64,000 bases of DNA from Pseudochryseolinea flava (GCF_003286915.1 NZ_QMFY01000002.1:521999-585998); one strand, 5' to 3'; shown: positions 1 to 10,080, counted from the stretch's first letter. Notes: a model not told the origin generated them from the letters alone. Numbers and translations are program-made.

Positions 1-103
1 TCCCCACGATGTGTATGTCTTCTACAACTGAAAGCATCGCATGCAAACCTTCGAGAAACATTTGATGGTCATCAGCCAATATAACTTTTATCCTTTTCTT
101 CAT
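1..103 (-). CDS. Response regulator, N-terminal fragment (partial, runs off left edge)
   Basis: Only the first 34 codons are present, read leftward from an ATG at 103. They open with a basic beta strand, then an Asp-Asp-His acidic pocket and the Met-Phe-Leu-Glu-Gly-Leu segment typical of the receiver domain of NarL/FixJ (LuxR-type) response regulators. The phosphoacceptor Asp and the DNA-binding domain lie outside the window. The gene starts 10 bp after the stop of the sensor kinase at 114-2060 on the same strand, so the two are very probably one operon and a cognate pair. The family call rests on a short stretch plus this context. Confidence 0.8.
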   Translation of the reverse strand, partial: MKKRIKVILADDHQMFLEGLHAMLSVVEDIHIVG

Positions 104-113
104 ACCTGGTTAT

Positions 114-2060
114 TTATTCGAGGGGAATATCAATATTTACGATCGTTCCTCTTCCGGGAACAGACTCGATATGCAAAGTTCCTTGAATATCGGTAACACG
201 CCTGCGAATGCTATTCAAGCCAACACCATAATTCACTTTTTCAACATCAAAGCCTTTACCAGAATCTTCAACAATTAAGTTAATAGATTCATCGTTCATG
301 GTGAATTGAACCTCAACAGATTTTGCGCGCGCATGACGAACAATGTTAACCATAAGTTCTTGAATGATCCTGAACACTTCAATCTTAATCTGATCGGGAA
401 GTTTATTGAGCTTTTCTTCAGGATGTGTGATAAAATCCATTTCAAGATTAGCGTCTTCCGACACCTGTTTTAAATGGCTTTTGATGAGATCGATAAATGC
501 CGTGTTCAGCACTTTGTAAGGGCTTAGATTATGCGAAATCATTCTCACTTCATCATACACGCTGTCCACATTACGGATGATTTTTTCCAGATCTGGCGTT
601 TGAAGTGTATCACTCACTTTTCGAATCTGCAATTTGATTCCTGCCAATGATCCGGCAACACCGTCATGAAGTTCTTGAGAAATCCGGAGACGTTCTTTAT
701 CACGCCCCTCGATGTTCGCAATGATGGTTTTCATTTCGTGTTCGCGAATCAACTCCAACGTCCGTTGACGATTCAGCGCCTCCGTTCTTTCGCCAGCCTG
801 AATTCGATTGCGCATCCGCTGTCGATACAAAATAAGCAACACCACGAACAATACAATGATCAATAAAGCTGCAAGCAATATCAAGTCGCGTGTGAGTCGA
901 GATTTCTCGAGCGCCGACTCTTGTTTATGTAACTTGAGGTCTTGCAATTCTTTTTCCCGTTGCAGTAATACGATTTTTTGTGCTTGTTTATCCGCCTCGT
1001 ATTTAGCAAGCAATTCTTCCATAGCCTCGGCCTTACCAATTGCCTCCAAGCTATCCTCCCGTGTTTTAAACGCAACGAAGTGGTTGTAAGCCCGTCGGTA
1101 ATCATTGAGTTGCTCGAAGGCGAATGCCAAGTTCGCATTGATCAAATGTTGATTCGCATATTGATTTTTTTGTGCAAGTCGAAGCGCGTGTTGAAAATTG
1201 TCGATTGCATGTGATGCTTGACTCAAATTCAAATAGCAAAGACCTATGCGATTTAAGGTTTCGATTTGGCCGGTCATCCAACTCGACGCCTTGTGAATTT
1301 TTAGCGCGGCAAAAGAATTCTCTAGCGATTCTGCGTACTTGCCTTGACTAAAATAAACCAACGCCATCCCATCATATCCAGCAGAAACACCCTGACTATC
1401 TTTCAACTCAGTGCTCACCGCAATACTCTCCCTATAGCGCGCTATCGCAGCGTCATATTGCTTTAAATCTACTTTAGCCTTCGCTATATTTTGAAGAAAG
1501 GGAACTTTGTACCGTTTTTCTGGATTCAACCGCAAGGCTTCTTCATAATATGAAATCGCTTTTTCTGAATGCCCTTGTTCATCATAGAGATTTCCTATGT
1601 TATTATTCAACGCGCTTTTCTCAATCTGAAGGTTAAATTTATTGGCGAGCACCAATGCATCAGAATAAAACTTCATCGCGTGTGTATGATCGCCGCTGAG
1701 ATAGTGTACAACCCCCAGTTCTTTTAAACCAAGACAAAGACCACGTTGGTCATTCAGAGATTCAAATAACGTGACACATTTTTCAAGGTATGGTAGTGCT
1801 TTTTTCGGTACGTCATAGAATCGGATAGATTTTCCATACCAATAATTTCCATACGCCTGAAATTTGACATCACGCTCTTGATCACCAAACGCGATCATCT
1901 GCGTACAAAGCTTGGACACTAACTGAGGATCTGCAGCGACCGTTTGTTCGTAAACCGAGATCAAGCTATCGAAGTCCGCGGACTTAATGGATTGTCGTTG
2001 GCAATAGCCGTGACCAGCAACACAAACCAAAAAAAACAAGAAAACAAGACGTCGATTCAC
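114..2060 (-). CDS. TPR-containing sensor histidine kinase, NarX/DesK-type (HisKA_3)
   Basis: This 648-residue protein begins at a GTG codon with a hydrophobic signal segment ending near Gly-Tyr-Cys-Gln. Several tetratricopeptide repeats follow (about residues 60-340), then a coiled coil, one membrane helix (about 393-412) and a cytoplasmic kinase. The phosphoacceptor is His465 in an ELHDGVAGSL motif typical of HisKA_3. The ATPase has an N box around Asn572 and a glycine box (DSGKGFD) near 599. Proteins of this build, with periplasmic TPRs and a NarL-type partner, are common in Bacteroidota; the signal sensed is usually unknown. It is followed after 10 bp by the partner regulator. Confidence 0.92.
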   Translation of the reverse strand: MNRRLVFLFFLVCVAGHGYCQRQSIKSADFDSLISVYEQTVAADPQLVSKLCTQMIAFGDQERDVKFQAYGNYWYGKSIRFYDVPKKALPYLEKCVTLFESLNDQRGLCLGLKELGVVHYLSGDHTHAMKFYSDALVLANKFNLQIEKSALNNNIGNLYDEQGHSEKAISYYEEALRLNPEKRYKVPFLQNIAKAKVDLKQYDAAIARYRESIAVSTELKDSQGVSAGYDGMALVYFSQGKYAESLENSFAALKIHKASSWMTGQIETLNRIGLCYLNLSQASHAIDNFQHALRLAQKNQYANQHLINANLAFAFEQLNDYRRAYNHFVAFKTREDSLEAIGKAEAMEELLAKYEADKQAQKIVLLQREKELQDLKLHKQESALEKSRLTRDLILLAALLIIVLFVVLLILYRQRMRNRIQAGERTEALNRQRTLELIREHEMKTIIANIEGRDKERLRISQELHDGVAGSLAGIKLQIRKVSDTLQTPDLEKIIRNVDSVYDEVRMISHNLSPYKVLNTAFIDLIKSHLKQVSEDANLEMDFITHPEEKLNKLPDQIKIEVFRIIQELMVNIVRHARAKSVEVQFTMNDESINLIVEDSGKGFDVEKVNYGVGLNSIRRRVTDIQGTLHIESVPGRGTIVNIDIPLE

Positions 2061-2089
2061 TTGGATACAGTGGATTCTTAACAGATTAA

Positions 2090-2097
2090 CAAATATA
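2090..2097 (-). promoter_or_regulatory. Probable -7 promoter box for the sensor kinase operon
   Basis: On the minus strand this reads TATATTTG, a full match to the Bacteroidota TAnnTTTG box, about 30 bp before the GTG start at 2060. I see no well-spaced TTG upstream, so the call rests on the -7 box alone. Confidence 0.45.
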
Positions 2098-2139
2098 CAT
2101 CTAACAGCAGACTTCTCCTTAGCAAAGTTTATTTTCCCA

Positions 2140-2403
2140 CTATTCGAGTAACGTCATTTCCACGACTTCGCGACTGTTAAAAATCGATACATCCAGTGAC
2201 CTGTTCTGACGGTGCGCTGCGCAAGAAAACATCAAGAGGGATTCCGCACCGTTTTCTTGGAAAAACAAAATATTACCCCGAAGAATTTCACCACCCCTTA
2301 ACGTGAGTTGCAAACGCGGTAAAGCAACACATTCATCCGTACTACGAGCAAGGTCAGCGAATTCCGCAAACCCAGCATGAAGCTCTCTTCGTTTATTTTT
2401 CAA
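2140..2403 (-). CDS. Small hypothetical protein, possible beta-rich domain
   Basis: This 87-residue reading frame starts at a TTG; no in-frame ATG occurs before the middle of the protein. The N-terminal third is charged and probably helical. The rest alternates hydrophobic and polar residues, as in a small beta barrel (LTLRGGEILRGNILFF, then two more strands). I do not recognise a family. It lies 35 bp downstream of the giant HYR protein on the same strand and could be the last gene of that unit. It could also be spurious, because the start is weak and no ribosome-binding site is evident. Confidence 0.45.
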   Translation of the reverse strand: MKNKRRELHAGFAEFADLARSTDECVALPRLQLTLRGGEILRGNILFFQENGAESLLMFSCAAHRQNRSLDVSIFNSREVVEMTLLE

Positions 2404-2438
2404 CCGCCAAAATTCTTAATGTGAATCTTTAAAATGAA

Positions 2439-5400
2439 CTAGCGCTTCAAGACAATAAAACCTTTGATTGGCGTTGAACTATCATTGAGTGTAATCGAAT
2501 AAAAGTAAGTGCCATCCGGAAGATTGTCCGCACCAAGTGCCGAAAGGCGATTAGCGTTACCGTTGAAAACAAGCGTTTGATTGTTGTACCCCTTCACACT
2601 ATAGACACAATTACCCCATCGATTGAAGATATTAACTTCATTCGTTTTATACTTTTCTATTCCAGTCAATATCCAATTTTCATTGAGTCCATCTCCGTCA
2701 GGTGAAAACCCTTCTGGAATATGAAGATCTTTTACTTCCACCTTTACCTCATCCGTTGCCGTGCAACCATTGGGTGTGGTAAACAACACTTTATATGTTG
2801 TGGTCGCCAACGGAGTGGCTACTGGATTCGGGATATCATCTCGGTCCAATGATTCACCAGGTGTCCATAAAAATGTTCCATTATCTATAGAGGCCACAGC
2901 GCTGAGTTGAACGTTTCCACCCACGGTCATAATAACGTCCCTTCCTGCATTCACGCGCACGTTAGACTTCACATTGATTGTAAAGGAGCAAGTTGTTTCG
3001 TTTCCAGCAATATCTGCGGCGGTAAGCGTTATTGTCATTCCGTTTGTCAACGTTGTTCCTGGTGCCGGCGATTGTGTTACTGTTGGCGACGCATCTTTGT
3101 TGTCGCTAGCAACAACTTGAGAAGTATAGTCTGCAACCGTGGTCACATCACAATCTACGAGCTGATCTCCTGGACATGTTAACGTCGGACTTTGAGAGTC
3201 TGGTGCCTCAGCAATTGAGAACGAGCAAACTTCCGTATTACCACTAGCATCCTTCGCCGTGAGTGTAACCGTTAATGCGCCTGTAAATGATGTACCGGCA
3301 ATGGGCGATTGTGTGACCGTCGGTGTCGCATCACAATTATCTGCAACGATGGCTTGTGAAGTATAATCAGCGATTGCATCACCCATGTTCAATGTGGTAT
3401 TGGCCGGACAAGTAATTATTGGCTTCTGTGTATCCGCAGGTTTCGCCACCATAAAGGAACATGTACTGCTATTTCCTGCATCATCGGTTGCCGTGAGTGT
3501 TACGGTCATTCCATTTGTGATGGGAGTTCCAGTTGCGGGCGATTGCGTTATCGTCGGTGTCGCGTCCTGGTTATCGGAAACTGTAGCCAAAGAGATGTAA
3601 TTGGGAAGCGACGTCGTCATACAAGTCACGCTCTGGTTTCCGGCGCACGATATTGCTGGCGCCTCTGTATCTGGAGCAGGTGTTACGGTAAATGAACACG
3701 TTTCTGAATTTCCACTTGCATCCGTCACCGTCAGCGTAACAACCGTTGCTGCCATAAATACACCTCCACTTGCTGGCGATTGGGTGATCACTGGAGCTAA
3801 ATCGCAATTATCGACAGCGGTAGCCAGTGATCTGTAATCCGGAAGTGTCTCACCAATTGTTAACACTTTGTTTCCTGGGCAAGTAATCGTCGGCTTCTGT
3901 GCGTCGACCGTTTTCGAAACGACAAAGCTACATGTGGCGGTGTTGCCAGCGTCATCGGTCGCGGTGAGCGTCACTGTCATGCCTGTAACGACAGGGCTAC
4001 CCGCCGCTGGAGATTGCGTCACTGTTGGCGTTGCGTCCTGATTATCAGAAACTGTCGCCAGAGAAATATAACTCGGGAGCGTTATCGCCGTACATGAAAC
4101 ACTTTGGTTGCCTGGACATGAAATCGTAGGATCTTCGACATCTGGCGCTGGTGTAACATTAAAGCTACATGACTCTGAATTTCCACTCGCATCCGTTACG
4201 GTCAATGTTACAACCTGAGATGTTATGAACATTGTTCCGCTAGCTGGCGATTGCGTTACAACGGGCGCCATATCACAATTGTCAGAAGTCGTCGCTGTTG
4301 GTACATAGTTTGGCAACACGAAGCCAGGCGTTAACACCTGATCACCTGGACAATTGATTATCGGTTTTTGCGTGTCGGTTGTCTTGGCCACGATGAAGTT
4401 ACAACTTGCGACATTGCCTTCATCATCGATTGCCGTCAATGTAACAGTCATCCCATCAACGAAGGGGCTACCCGCAGCTGGTGATTGCGTTACTGTGGGC
4501 GTTGCGTCTTCATTGTCCGATACAGTCGCCAACGACACATAGCTAGGAATCGTCGTCGACGCACAACTTAACGACTGATTTCCCGAACAAGTAATCGTGG
4601 GCGGTGCTGTATCAGGAGCTTTACCTACAAAAAACGAACATGTCTGTACGTTGCTACTTGCGTCGGTAGCGGTCAACGTAACAGTGAGAGGGCCCGTAAA
4701 TATTGTTCCTGCTACCGGTGATTGTGTTACCGTCGGTGATGCGTCACAATTATCTGTGACAGTTGCCAAGCTTCTATAGTCAGGGATGGTAGCATTGAGA
4801 CTTAATGTTCTATCTGTTGGACAGGTAATTGTAGGCTTCTGCGCATCTACTGTTTTGGTAACGGTGAATGTACATGTCTGTGTATTACCAGCATCATCGG
4901 TAGCCGTCATTGTAATCGTCATGCCATTAACAAAAGTACTTCCTGACACAGGCGATTGCGTAACGGTCGGTGTCGGGTCTGTGTTGTCAGTCGCAGTAAC
5001 AAGCGCGGTATAATCAGGAATTGTTGTCGCGGTACACACTACTGTTTGATTACCTGGACAAGTAATCGATGGCGGCGTGATATCACCCAATGGAAGCGTT
5101 TTTACATTGTCCCAATGATGATAGTTAATGTCTTTGTTTCCGGCATCGTCAAGAAAGTGAACGTAGACATCGTACTCTGTATCAGGTGCGAGCCCATCAA
5201 GAAGGTGAATGATATCGACATTACTGCTACCGATCGGAAAACTTCCAGACACAATTGCGCCAGTGCCATTGTCAATCACATCTAGGTTGTTCATTAGTGG
5301 TGTTGACGATGGGTAAACCGCATAACGAATGATACCGGTCTCCTTCGCGTTGAAACGAATACGGAAACCATCTGAGCGAAGTTGAATGATAGAAGGATTA

Positions 5401-6812
5401 TTGTTGAGCGGTAACGCAATGTGATCGCCACCGAATACAACAGCGACGGTTCCATCTCCACTGATGTTATCGTAAGCAAAGTCGGAGAACCCATCACCAT
5501 TAAAATCCTTGCCGCCATCAATAGGGCGTCCTATGTTCGTGTTGCTGGTGGGAATCGTAAATCCATTTGTACCGTCAATATCTTCGGGATCTACCAGTGC
5601 TGGGAATCCCGATGCAGTTCCGAACACGACGTAATTGCCTGTTTGTCCAACAACCAATAGATCATCAATACCATCACCACTCAAGTCGCCTGCGGAGCAA
5701 GCATGATGTACGTAGCCGTCGAGTAACGCTCCGTTGTTGCCATTGAGCGAACTCATGGACAAGGTTGAAGGGAATGGAGATGTTGATCCGAAAATGAGGT
5801 TATTCTCCGAAAAACAATCATCCATTCCATCGCCGTTAATATCACCAACCCGTCCAACACAAGTGATGAAGTTATTCCCAGCGTTTTCAATTCTAAAACC
5901 ATCGGTTCCATTCAATGTTGTCAATTCTACCTGTGATGTAAAACTGGCCCTCCCAAAGAGCAAAAAACTAAATGCCTCAGCACTCGCCGAAGCCCAATTC
6001 CCAACTAGCAAATCATCGTATCCATCATTGTTGATATCGCCGGCAGCACCTACGCGATATGCCGGGCGAGATCCTGGAAATGGATTTGTCATAAATCCTT
6101 TGACACCATCAAGCCAAGTGTTATTAATCGATGCAGGAAAATTGCCACTACGGCCGAAAATAACCCAAGCTCTTTCAGACCAATGTGGATTGGAAATTGC
6201 AAAATCATTTATCCCATCACCATTCATATCGCCAAGCGCATCGACCTGCGTAGTGCCATCAATTTGAATCACGAAACCATTTGTACCATTGATATCACCT
6301 ACTTTCATCACCGCCGGGAAGGCGCCACTCCTACCGTAAATCACCATGGTCAATTCACCGCTTGTGGCCGACACAATTATATCATCAATTCCGTCGCCAT
6401 TAATATCTCCAGGTCCTGCAATGGATTGACCACGTCGCTCATCGGCAGTCGTTGGATCTACCATGAAACCATTTGAACCATTCAAAGTCTTTGGATCAAA
6501 CTCTTTTGGAAAAGGTGTAGATGATCCGAAGACGATATAAGCACGTCCACCCAGAGCAAGACCTCCCACTTCTTCAAGTTCATCACTGAACGCTAGGTCT
6601 TCCAATCCATCGTTATTAATATCCCCCACAAATTGAAGCTCAGCGCCCAAGACTTGATTCGCGGCATTTCCTTTCATTACAAATCCATTTGACCCGTCTA
6701 GTGATGACGAATTGAATACAAGTGGATATCGTTGCCCAAAACAAGGCTGCGCACAAAATGCACAGACAAACAATGCTGCTACGGCGAAAGAATAAATTAA
6801 ATTGAAACGCAT
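2439..6812 (-). CDS. Giant FG-GAP/HYR surface protein with T9SS type B sorting domain
   Basis: This is a 1457-residue secreted protein with a signal peptide ending near residue 26. Residues 30-470 carry seven FG-GAP units with calcium-binding GDINGDGxDD loops, as in integrin alpha beta-propellers. Residues 475-580 look fibronectin-like. About 583-1284 hold nine HYR (hyalin) repeats of some 78 residues. A PKD-like domain follows (1285-1362). The last 95 residues form the gliding-motility-associated C-terminal domain (IPEGFSPDGDGLNE and NIFNRWG motifs), the signal for T9SS export and surface attachment. The role is inferred to be adhesion or gliding. The PorP/SprF-like gene just upstream (6845-7741) is its likely secretion partner. 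Confidence 0.93.
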   Translation of the reverse strand: MRFNLIYSFAVAALFVCAFCAQPCFGQRYPLVFNSSSLDGSNGFVMKGNAANQVLGAELQFVGDINNDGLEDLAFSDELEEVGGLALGGRAYIVFGSSTPFPKEFDPKTLNGSNGFMVDPTTADERRGQSIAGPGDINGDGIDDIIVSATSGELTMVIYGRSGAFPAVMKVGDINGTNGFVIQIDGTTQVDALGDMNGDGINDFAISNPHWSERAWVIFGRSGNFPASINNTWLDGVKGFMTNPFPGSRPAYRVGAAGDINNDGYDDLLVGNWASASAEAFSFLLFGRASFTSQVELTTLNGTDGFRIENAGNNFITCVGRVGDINGDGMDDCFSENNLIFGSTSPFPSTLSMSSLNGNNGALLDGYVHHACSAGDLSGDGIDDLLVVGQTGNYVVFGTASGFPALVDPEDIDGTNGFTIPTSNTNIGRPIDGGKDFNGDGFSDFAYDNISGDGTVAVVFGGDHIALPLNNNPSIIQLRSDGFRIRFNAKETGIIRYAVYPSSTPLMNNLDVIDNGTGAIVSGSFPIGSSNVDIIHLLDGLAPDTEYDVYVHFLDDAGNKDINYHHWDNVKTLPLGDITPPSITCPGNQTVVCTATTIPDYTALVTATDNTDPTPTVTQSPVSGSTFVNGMTITMTATDDAGNTQTCTFTVTKTVDAQKPTITCPTDRTLSLNATIPDYRSLATVTDNCDASPTVTQSPVAGTIFTGPLTVTLTATDASSNVQTCSFFVGKAPDTAPPTITCSGNQSLSCASTTIPSYVSLATVSDNEDATPTVTQSPAAGSPFVDGMTVTLTAIDDEGNVASCNFIVAKTTDTQKPIINCPGDQVLTPGFVLPNYVPTATTSDNCDMAPVVTQSPASGTMFITSQVVTLTVTDASGNSESCSFNVTPAPDVEDPTISCPGNQSVSCTAITLPSYISLATVSDNQDATPTVTQSPAAGSPVVTGMTVTLTATDDAGNTATCSFVVSKTVDAQKPTITCPGNKVLTIGETLPDYRSLATAVDNCDLAPVITQSPASGGVFMAATVVTLTVTDASGNSETCSFTVTPAPDTEAPAISCAGNQSVTCMTTSLPNYISLATVSDNQDATPTITQSPATGTPITNGMTVTLTATDDAGNSSTCSFMVAKPADTQKPIITCPANTTLNMGDAIADYTSQAIVADNCDATPTVTQSPIAGTSFTGALTVTLTAKDASGNTEVCSFSIAEAPDSQSPTLTCPGDQLVDCDVTTVADYTSQVVASDNKDASPTVTQSPAPGTTLTNGMTITLTAADIAGNETTCSFTINVKSNVRVNAGRDVIMTVGGNVQLSAVASIDNGTFLWTPGESLDRDDIPNPVATPLATTTYKVLFTTPNGCTATDEVKVEVKDLHIPEGFSPDGDGLNENWILTGIEKYKTNEVNIFNRWGNCVYSVKGYNNQTLVFNGNANRLSALGADNLPDGTYFYSITLNDSSTPIKGFIVLKR

Positions 6813-6844
6813 GTTAAATTGGTCGTGTAGATGATAGGTATCGC

Positions 6845-7741
6845 TTACTGTCGTTTAATGAAACGATAGTTGATCGTTAACTCATGGCTATTAAAGTTTA
6901 TCTCGCGGTTTGCATTACCAATCGGAGTATCATAGATATAGCCAATTTGCAAATCCTTTAACATCATAAAGCCGAGTATAAAATTCAGACGCGACACTGT
7001 GCGGTATCCGACGCCGAGCAAAAGTTTATCTTTGAATTCTAATTGTGTATTAAAGTCCGCTTGAATCGGTGCACCCTCCGCATATTTCACCAACGCATTT
7101 AAGTTGACCTTCGAAGACACGCCAGTCAAGAGCTGATAACTCGTATTGAGAAAAATATTACGACTTAGATTATAGTTATTTGCTTCCGTAGTTGTAATCA
7201 ATTCAGGAATTGATAGCCCGACAAAATAGTGGTTTTTGCTATAATAAATTCCGAAGCCGACGTTAGGAAAAGCAAAGCTCACGTTCTCTTCAAAGTTATG
7301 ATCGCCATCCACATTGAGGCTGGTTAGATCTTCTTTATAATAAGTAACGCCTGCGCGTAGCCCTAGCGATAGAACATGAGGATTGAACCCCCAGTTGGTG
7401 TAGACATTTCTATTTCTTGAAATTAACTTATACGCATAACTCCCGTAGACGCCTGTGGTGGAAGTCACACCAATTTTATCCGACATAAAATTTGCACCCA
7501 ACGAAACCTTTGGATTATAGATTTGTCCATGTCCAGAAAAGAAAATTGTACGTGGCGCACCTTCAATTCCTTGAAAGGAACTTTTGCTCGCAAAGTTTAC
7601 TTCTGGATCGATGTTGTAACCGGCATACGCGGGATTGATCGCGAACGGATTAAAAACATAGTTGTAGTTCGCAGGAAATTGTTGTGCCTTGCATAAAAAC
7701 GTTAGCGACAACATTGCTATTCCGAGTAAATATTTCTTCAT
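6845..7741 (-). CDS. PorP/SprF family type IX secretion membrane protein
   Basis: This is a 298-residue outer-membrane beta-barrel protein. I start it at the ATG at 7741, which gives a clean signal peptide (MKKYLLGIAMLSLTFLCKAQ); the longer frame upstream adds an unlikely leader. The mature N-terminus has the family hallmark NPFAINPAYAGY, and a later segment matches GIEGAPRTIFFSGHG. PorP/SprF proteins in Bacteroidota are usually encoded beside large proteins with type B sorting domains and help their secretion or anchoring. Here the large partner lies 32 bp downstream on the same strand, so the two are probably cotranscribed. Confidence 0.92.
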   Translation of the reverse strand: MKKYLLGIAMLSLTFLCKAQQFPANYNYVFNPFAINPAYAGYNIDPEVNFASKSSFQGIEGAPRTIFFSGHGQIYNPKVSLGANFMSDKIGVTSTTGVYGSYAYKLISRNRNVYTNWGFNPHVLSLGLRAGVTYYKEDLTSLNVDGDHNFEENVSFAFPNVGFGIYYSKNHYFVGLSIPELITTTEANNYNLSRNIFLNTSYQLLTGVSSKVNLNALVKYAEGAPIQADFNTQLEFKDKLLLGVGYRTVSRLNFILGFMMLKDLQIGYIYDTPIGNANREINFNSHELTINYRFIKRQ

Positions 7742-7962
7742 CAGTAGTGCGTTCAGTATTTTGCAAACACACCACAATACTACGGTCAAGCGATCTGCTA
7801 GGAATCACTTCTTTGGCGTAAAACAGAAAATCACTAGAAATAGTGAGCGTCAAAAGGTAAATGCAATTCAACTTTCCAAAATGCGACTGGACGTAAAAAT
7901 CAACCCGCTCATCATCAGCTTGAATCAAGAAACAACTATTATCTTTGACATTCATTTACATT

Positions 7963-8853
7963 ATGCAAACGACACTTGACATTACCTTAACGCGTGATGA
8001 AATTTTAATCAATAAAAACGCAGTAAAACTACCTACATCAATCAACATCCTTACCGACATACTTGGTCCGGCACGGTTATCGAAAAAGAAGTACAATCAA
8101 ATCTACACATGGGATGCCCTCGGCCTATTGGCTTACTCAAAAAACGGAAAAATTGTAGAAGGGATAAATATTCCTATCGTCAGCAACACGTATGACTTCT
8201 CTCCTACACAAAATTTCTCCGGCACATTAACTATTGATGGGCACGACTATCGCAAGTTGCCTATTGTGAAAGAGAAAAAACGAGACCGTCATTTTAAAAT
8301 TGAGCTAGGGGCACACAGCGTATTCATTTCGCTTACGGACGAAGATTCATCCAGAGATATCGATATTACAGCGTTTACGCCACCGCCGCCAGTCGAAGAT
8401 CCGGATCGCTATAAATTCAAAAAGGCCGAAGGCGAAAAAATGGCGTTCGTAGACTTTAACTTCAAACTATGCGTGGTACAGGAACTCATGTACATGCGCG
8501 ACATTTTGAAGCCACGATTCGATGTTTATGAATTTGTGGAGCGCTACAAAGAAAGGCAAATCGACATTGAGGAGGAAGGCTACGACATCATCCCTGAAGT
8601 TCGAGCGTACTTCGACAAATTAGAAATTGACAATAAGTATGCTGACATCATTACCACCATCGAACAAGACGGTGGTAACGATATCTACATGCACATTTTT
8701 CCTTTCTGGACGGGAGAAACGGATGACTTCAACATCCAGGTTTTTACAGATGTTGACCAATTCAAGAATCTAAAATCAATGACCTTATTCTACGATAAGA
8801 ACGAGAAAGCGATACAGCAGGAATTAAAAGCAAAAGATATCGAGGTTTCTTAA
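7963..8853 (+). CDS. Cytoplasmic protein of unknown function, two domains
   Basis: This 296-residue protein is read from the ATG at 7963; an upstream TTG would add six residues. There is no signal peptide or membrane segment. Residues 1-125 form a beta-rich domain with the segment YTWDALGLLAYSKNGK. A linker (TPPPPVEDPD) leads to an acidic, mostly helical C-terminal half beginning FVDFNFKLCVVQELMYMRD. The layout resembles uncharacterised DUF7738/DUF6892-type proteins seen among polyimmunity or accessory genes, but I name those from memory only. It is isolated: its stop lies 3 bp from the end of the convergent GH43 gene. No toxin gene is visible beside it. Confidence 0.7.
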   Translation: MQTTLDITLTRDEILINKNAVKLPTSINILTDILGPARLSKKKYNQIYTWDALGLLAYSKNGKIVEGINIPIVSNTYDFSPTQNFSGTLTIDGHDYRKLPIVKEKKRDRHFKIELGAHSVFISLTDEDSSRDIDITAFTPPPPVEDPDRYKFKKAEGEKMAFVDFNFKLCVVQELMYMRDILKPRFDVYEFVERYKERQIDIEEEGYDIIPEVRAYFDKLEIDNKYADIITTIEQDGGNDIYMHIFPFWTGETDDFNIQVFTDVDQFKNLKSMTLFYDKNEKAIQQELKAKDIEVS

Positions 8854-8856
8854 ACA

Positions 8857-9894
8857 CTATTTCGGTATTTCAAGTTTTACACCTTTTGCAACAGGGGTTC
8901 CAAAACTTGGTAGACCATCTTTTGTCCACGAGAACTTTTGCATGCGTGGCGAACGATGATGTCCGCATCCTTGTCCAGGTTCGTCGTTTGCGTGATACAA
9001 AATCCAATCCTCTTTCCCATTCGGTGACTTGAAAAAAGAATTATGTCCAGGCGAAAACACCTTCGCTTCCGGCGAGGGCTGAAACACGGGAGTCTTTGAC
9101 TTCGTCCACGATTTAGGATCTAACAAATCTGCTTTCACCGTCGTTGACAACATTCCGAGGGTATAGAAATCAGTCCAACATCCACTTGCAGAGTAGACAA
9201 CAAACAACTTCTCGTTGTGCAATAAAAATTGCGGGCCTTCATTCACGTTTACATGCGGCGGATTATTGGGATCATTCGGAATATCACCATGACGCTCCCA
9301 TTCAAATTCTGGACTTGATATTTTTACACGTGAACTTTCAACGGTCCAAGGATTTTTCAACTGCGCGATGTAAATATCTTGTTGTCCATTAACGTCTCCC
9401 TCCCATCCTGACCACACCATATACAGCTTTTTATTGATCTCCATTACGGACCCGTCAATTGCCCATTTGTCTGTTTCATCAGATATTTTCCCTTTGAAAA
9501 CCCATTCACCCGCCATTGGATCCGTGGATGCATTTTCAAGAACGTAGAGGCGATGTGTTTCATTCTTTCCGTCGTCGGCAGCAAAGTATACATACCATTT
9601 ACCTTGCAAGAAATGAATTTCTGGCGCCCATATATCTTTCGAATACAACGTACCGGCTGGGGGCGTCCAGATGGTTTTACGTTCAGCGTTCGCCAAGTCC
9701 GCAAGGTTTTTCGTTCTCCAAATATCCAATCTATTCCCGAGCGTGTGCGTATAGTAATAGTATCCGTCTTTGTAAATGCTCCAAGGGTCAGCCCCAGACG
9801 ACATCAATGGATTTGTAAAAGTGCCTTGCGCTAGTACACTGTGTACAGCAAACAAAGCAAACAAAATAATGATAATGTTTCTACTGAATTTCAT
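8857..9894 (-). CDS. Secreted glycoside hydrolase family 43 protein
   Basis: This 345-residue protein has a signal peptide ending about residue 22 (SVLAQG) and a single five-bladed-propeller glycosidase domain. The three acidic residues expected for GH43 inverting enzymes are present: Asp36 in GADPW (general base), Asp147 in WAIDGS (pKa modulator) and Glu219 in NEGPQ (general acid). The family acts mainly on arabinofuranosides and xylosides in plant polysaccharides; the exact substrate cannot be told from sequence. It lies 186 bp downstream of an AraC-type regulator gene on the same strand. No SusC/SusD pair is adjacent, so it is not part of a recognisable utilisation locus. Confidence 0.88.
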   Translation of the reverse strand: MKFSRNIIIILFALFAVHSVLAQGTFTNPLMSSGADPWSIYKDGYYYYTHTLGNRLDIWRTKNLADLANAERKTIWTPPAGTLYSKDIWAPEIHFLQGKWYVYFAADDGKNETHRLYVLENASTDPMAGEWVFKGKISDETDKWAIDGSVMEINKKLYMVWSGWEGDVNGQQDIYIAQLKNPWTVESSRVKISSPEFEWERHGDIPNDPNNPPHVNVNEGPQFLLHNEKLFVVYSASGCWTDFYTLGMLSTTVKADLLDPKSWTKSKTPVFQPSPEAKVFSPGHNSFFKSPNGKEDWILYHANDEPGQGCGHHRSPRMQKFSWTKDGLPSFGTPVAKGVKLEIPK

Positions 9895-10080
9895 GTTCTT
9901 TCTATCGATCTGGTTATACTATCACATGTAGCGGCGATCAACGCAGCAAGCGAACAATATACCAGTCGCGGCCTTGGAATTCAATAGCCATTTCGCTTAA
10001 ACATCTATAAATATACTTTGAGCTAAAAAAAACGTTCTCGATAATCTTCGAACAGAACGCCACCGACCGATAGGTTAACG

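Noticed and set aside
2907..6476. Plus-strand frames across the FG-GAP/HYR gene
   Set aside because: They mirror the repeat structure of the minus-strand gene and have no domains or starts of their own.
7963..8853. Calling this gene an immunity protein
   Set aside because: No toxin, polymorphic-toxin marker or secretion effector lies beside it.
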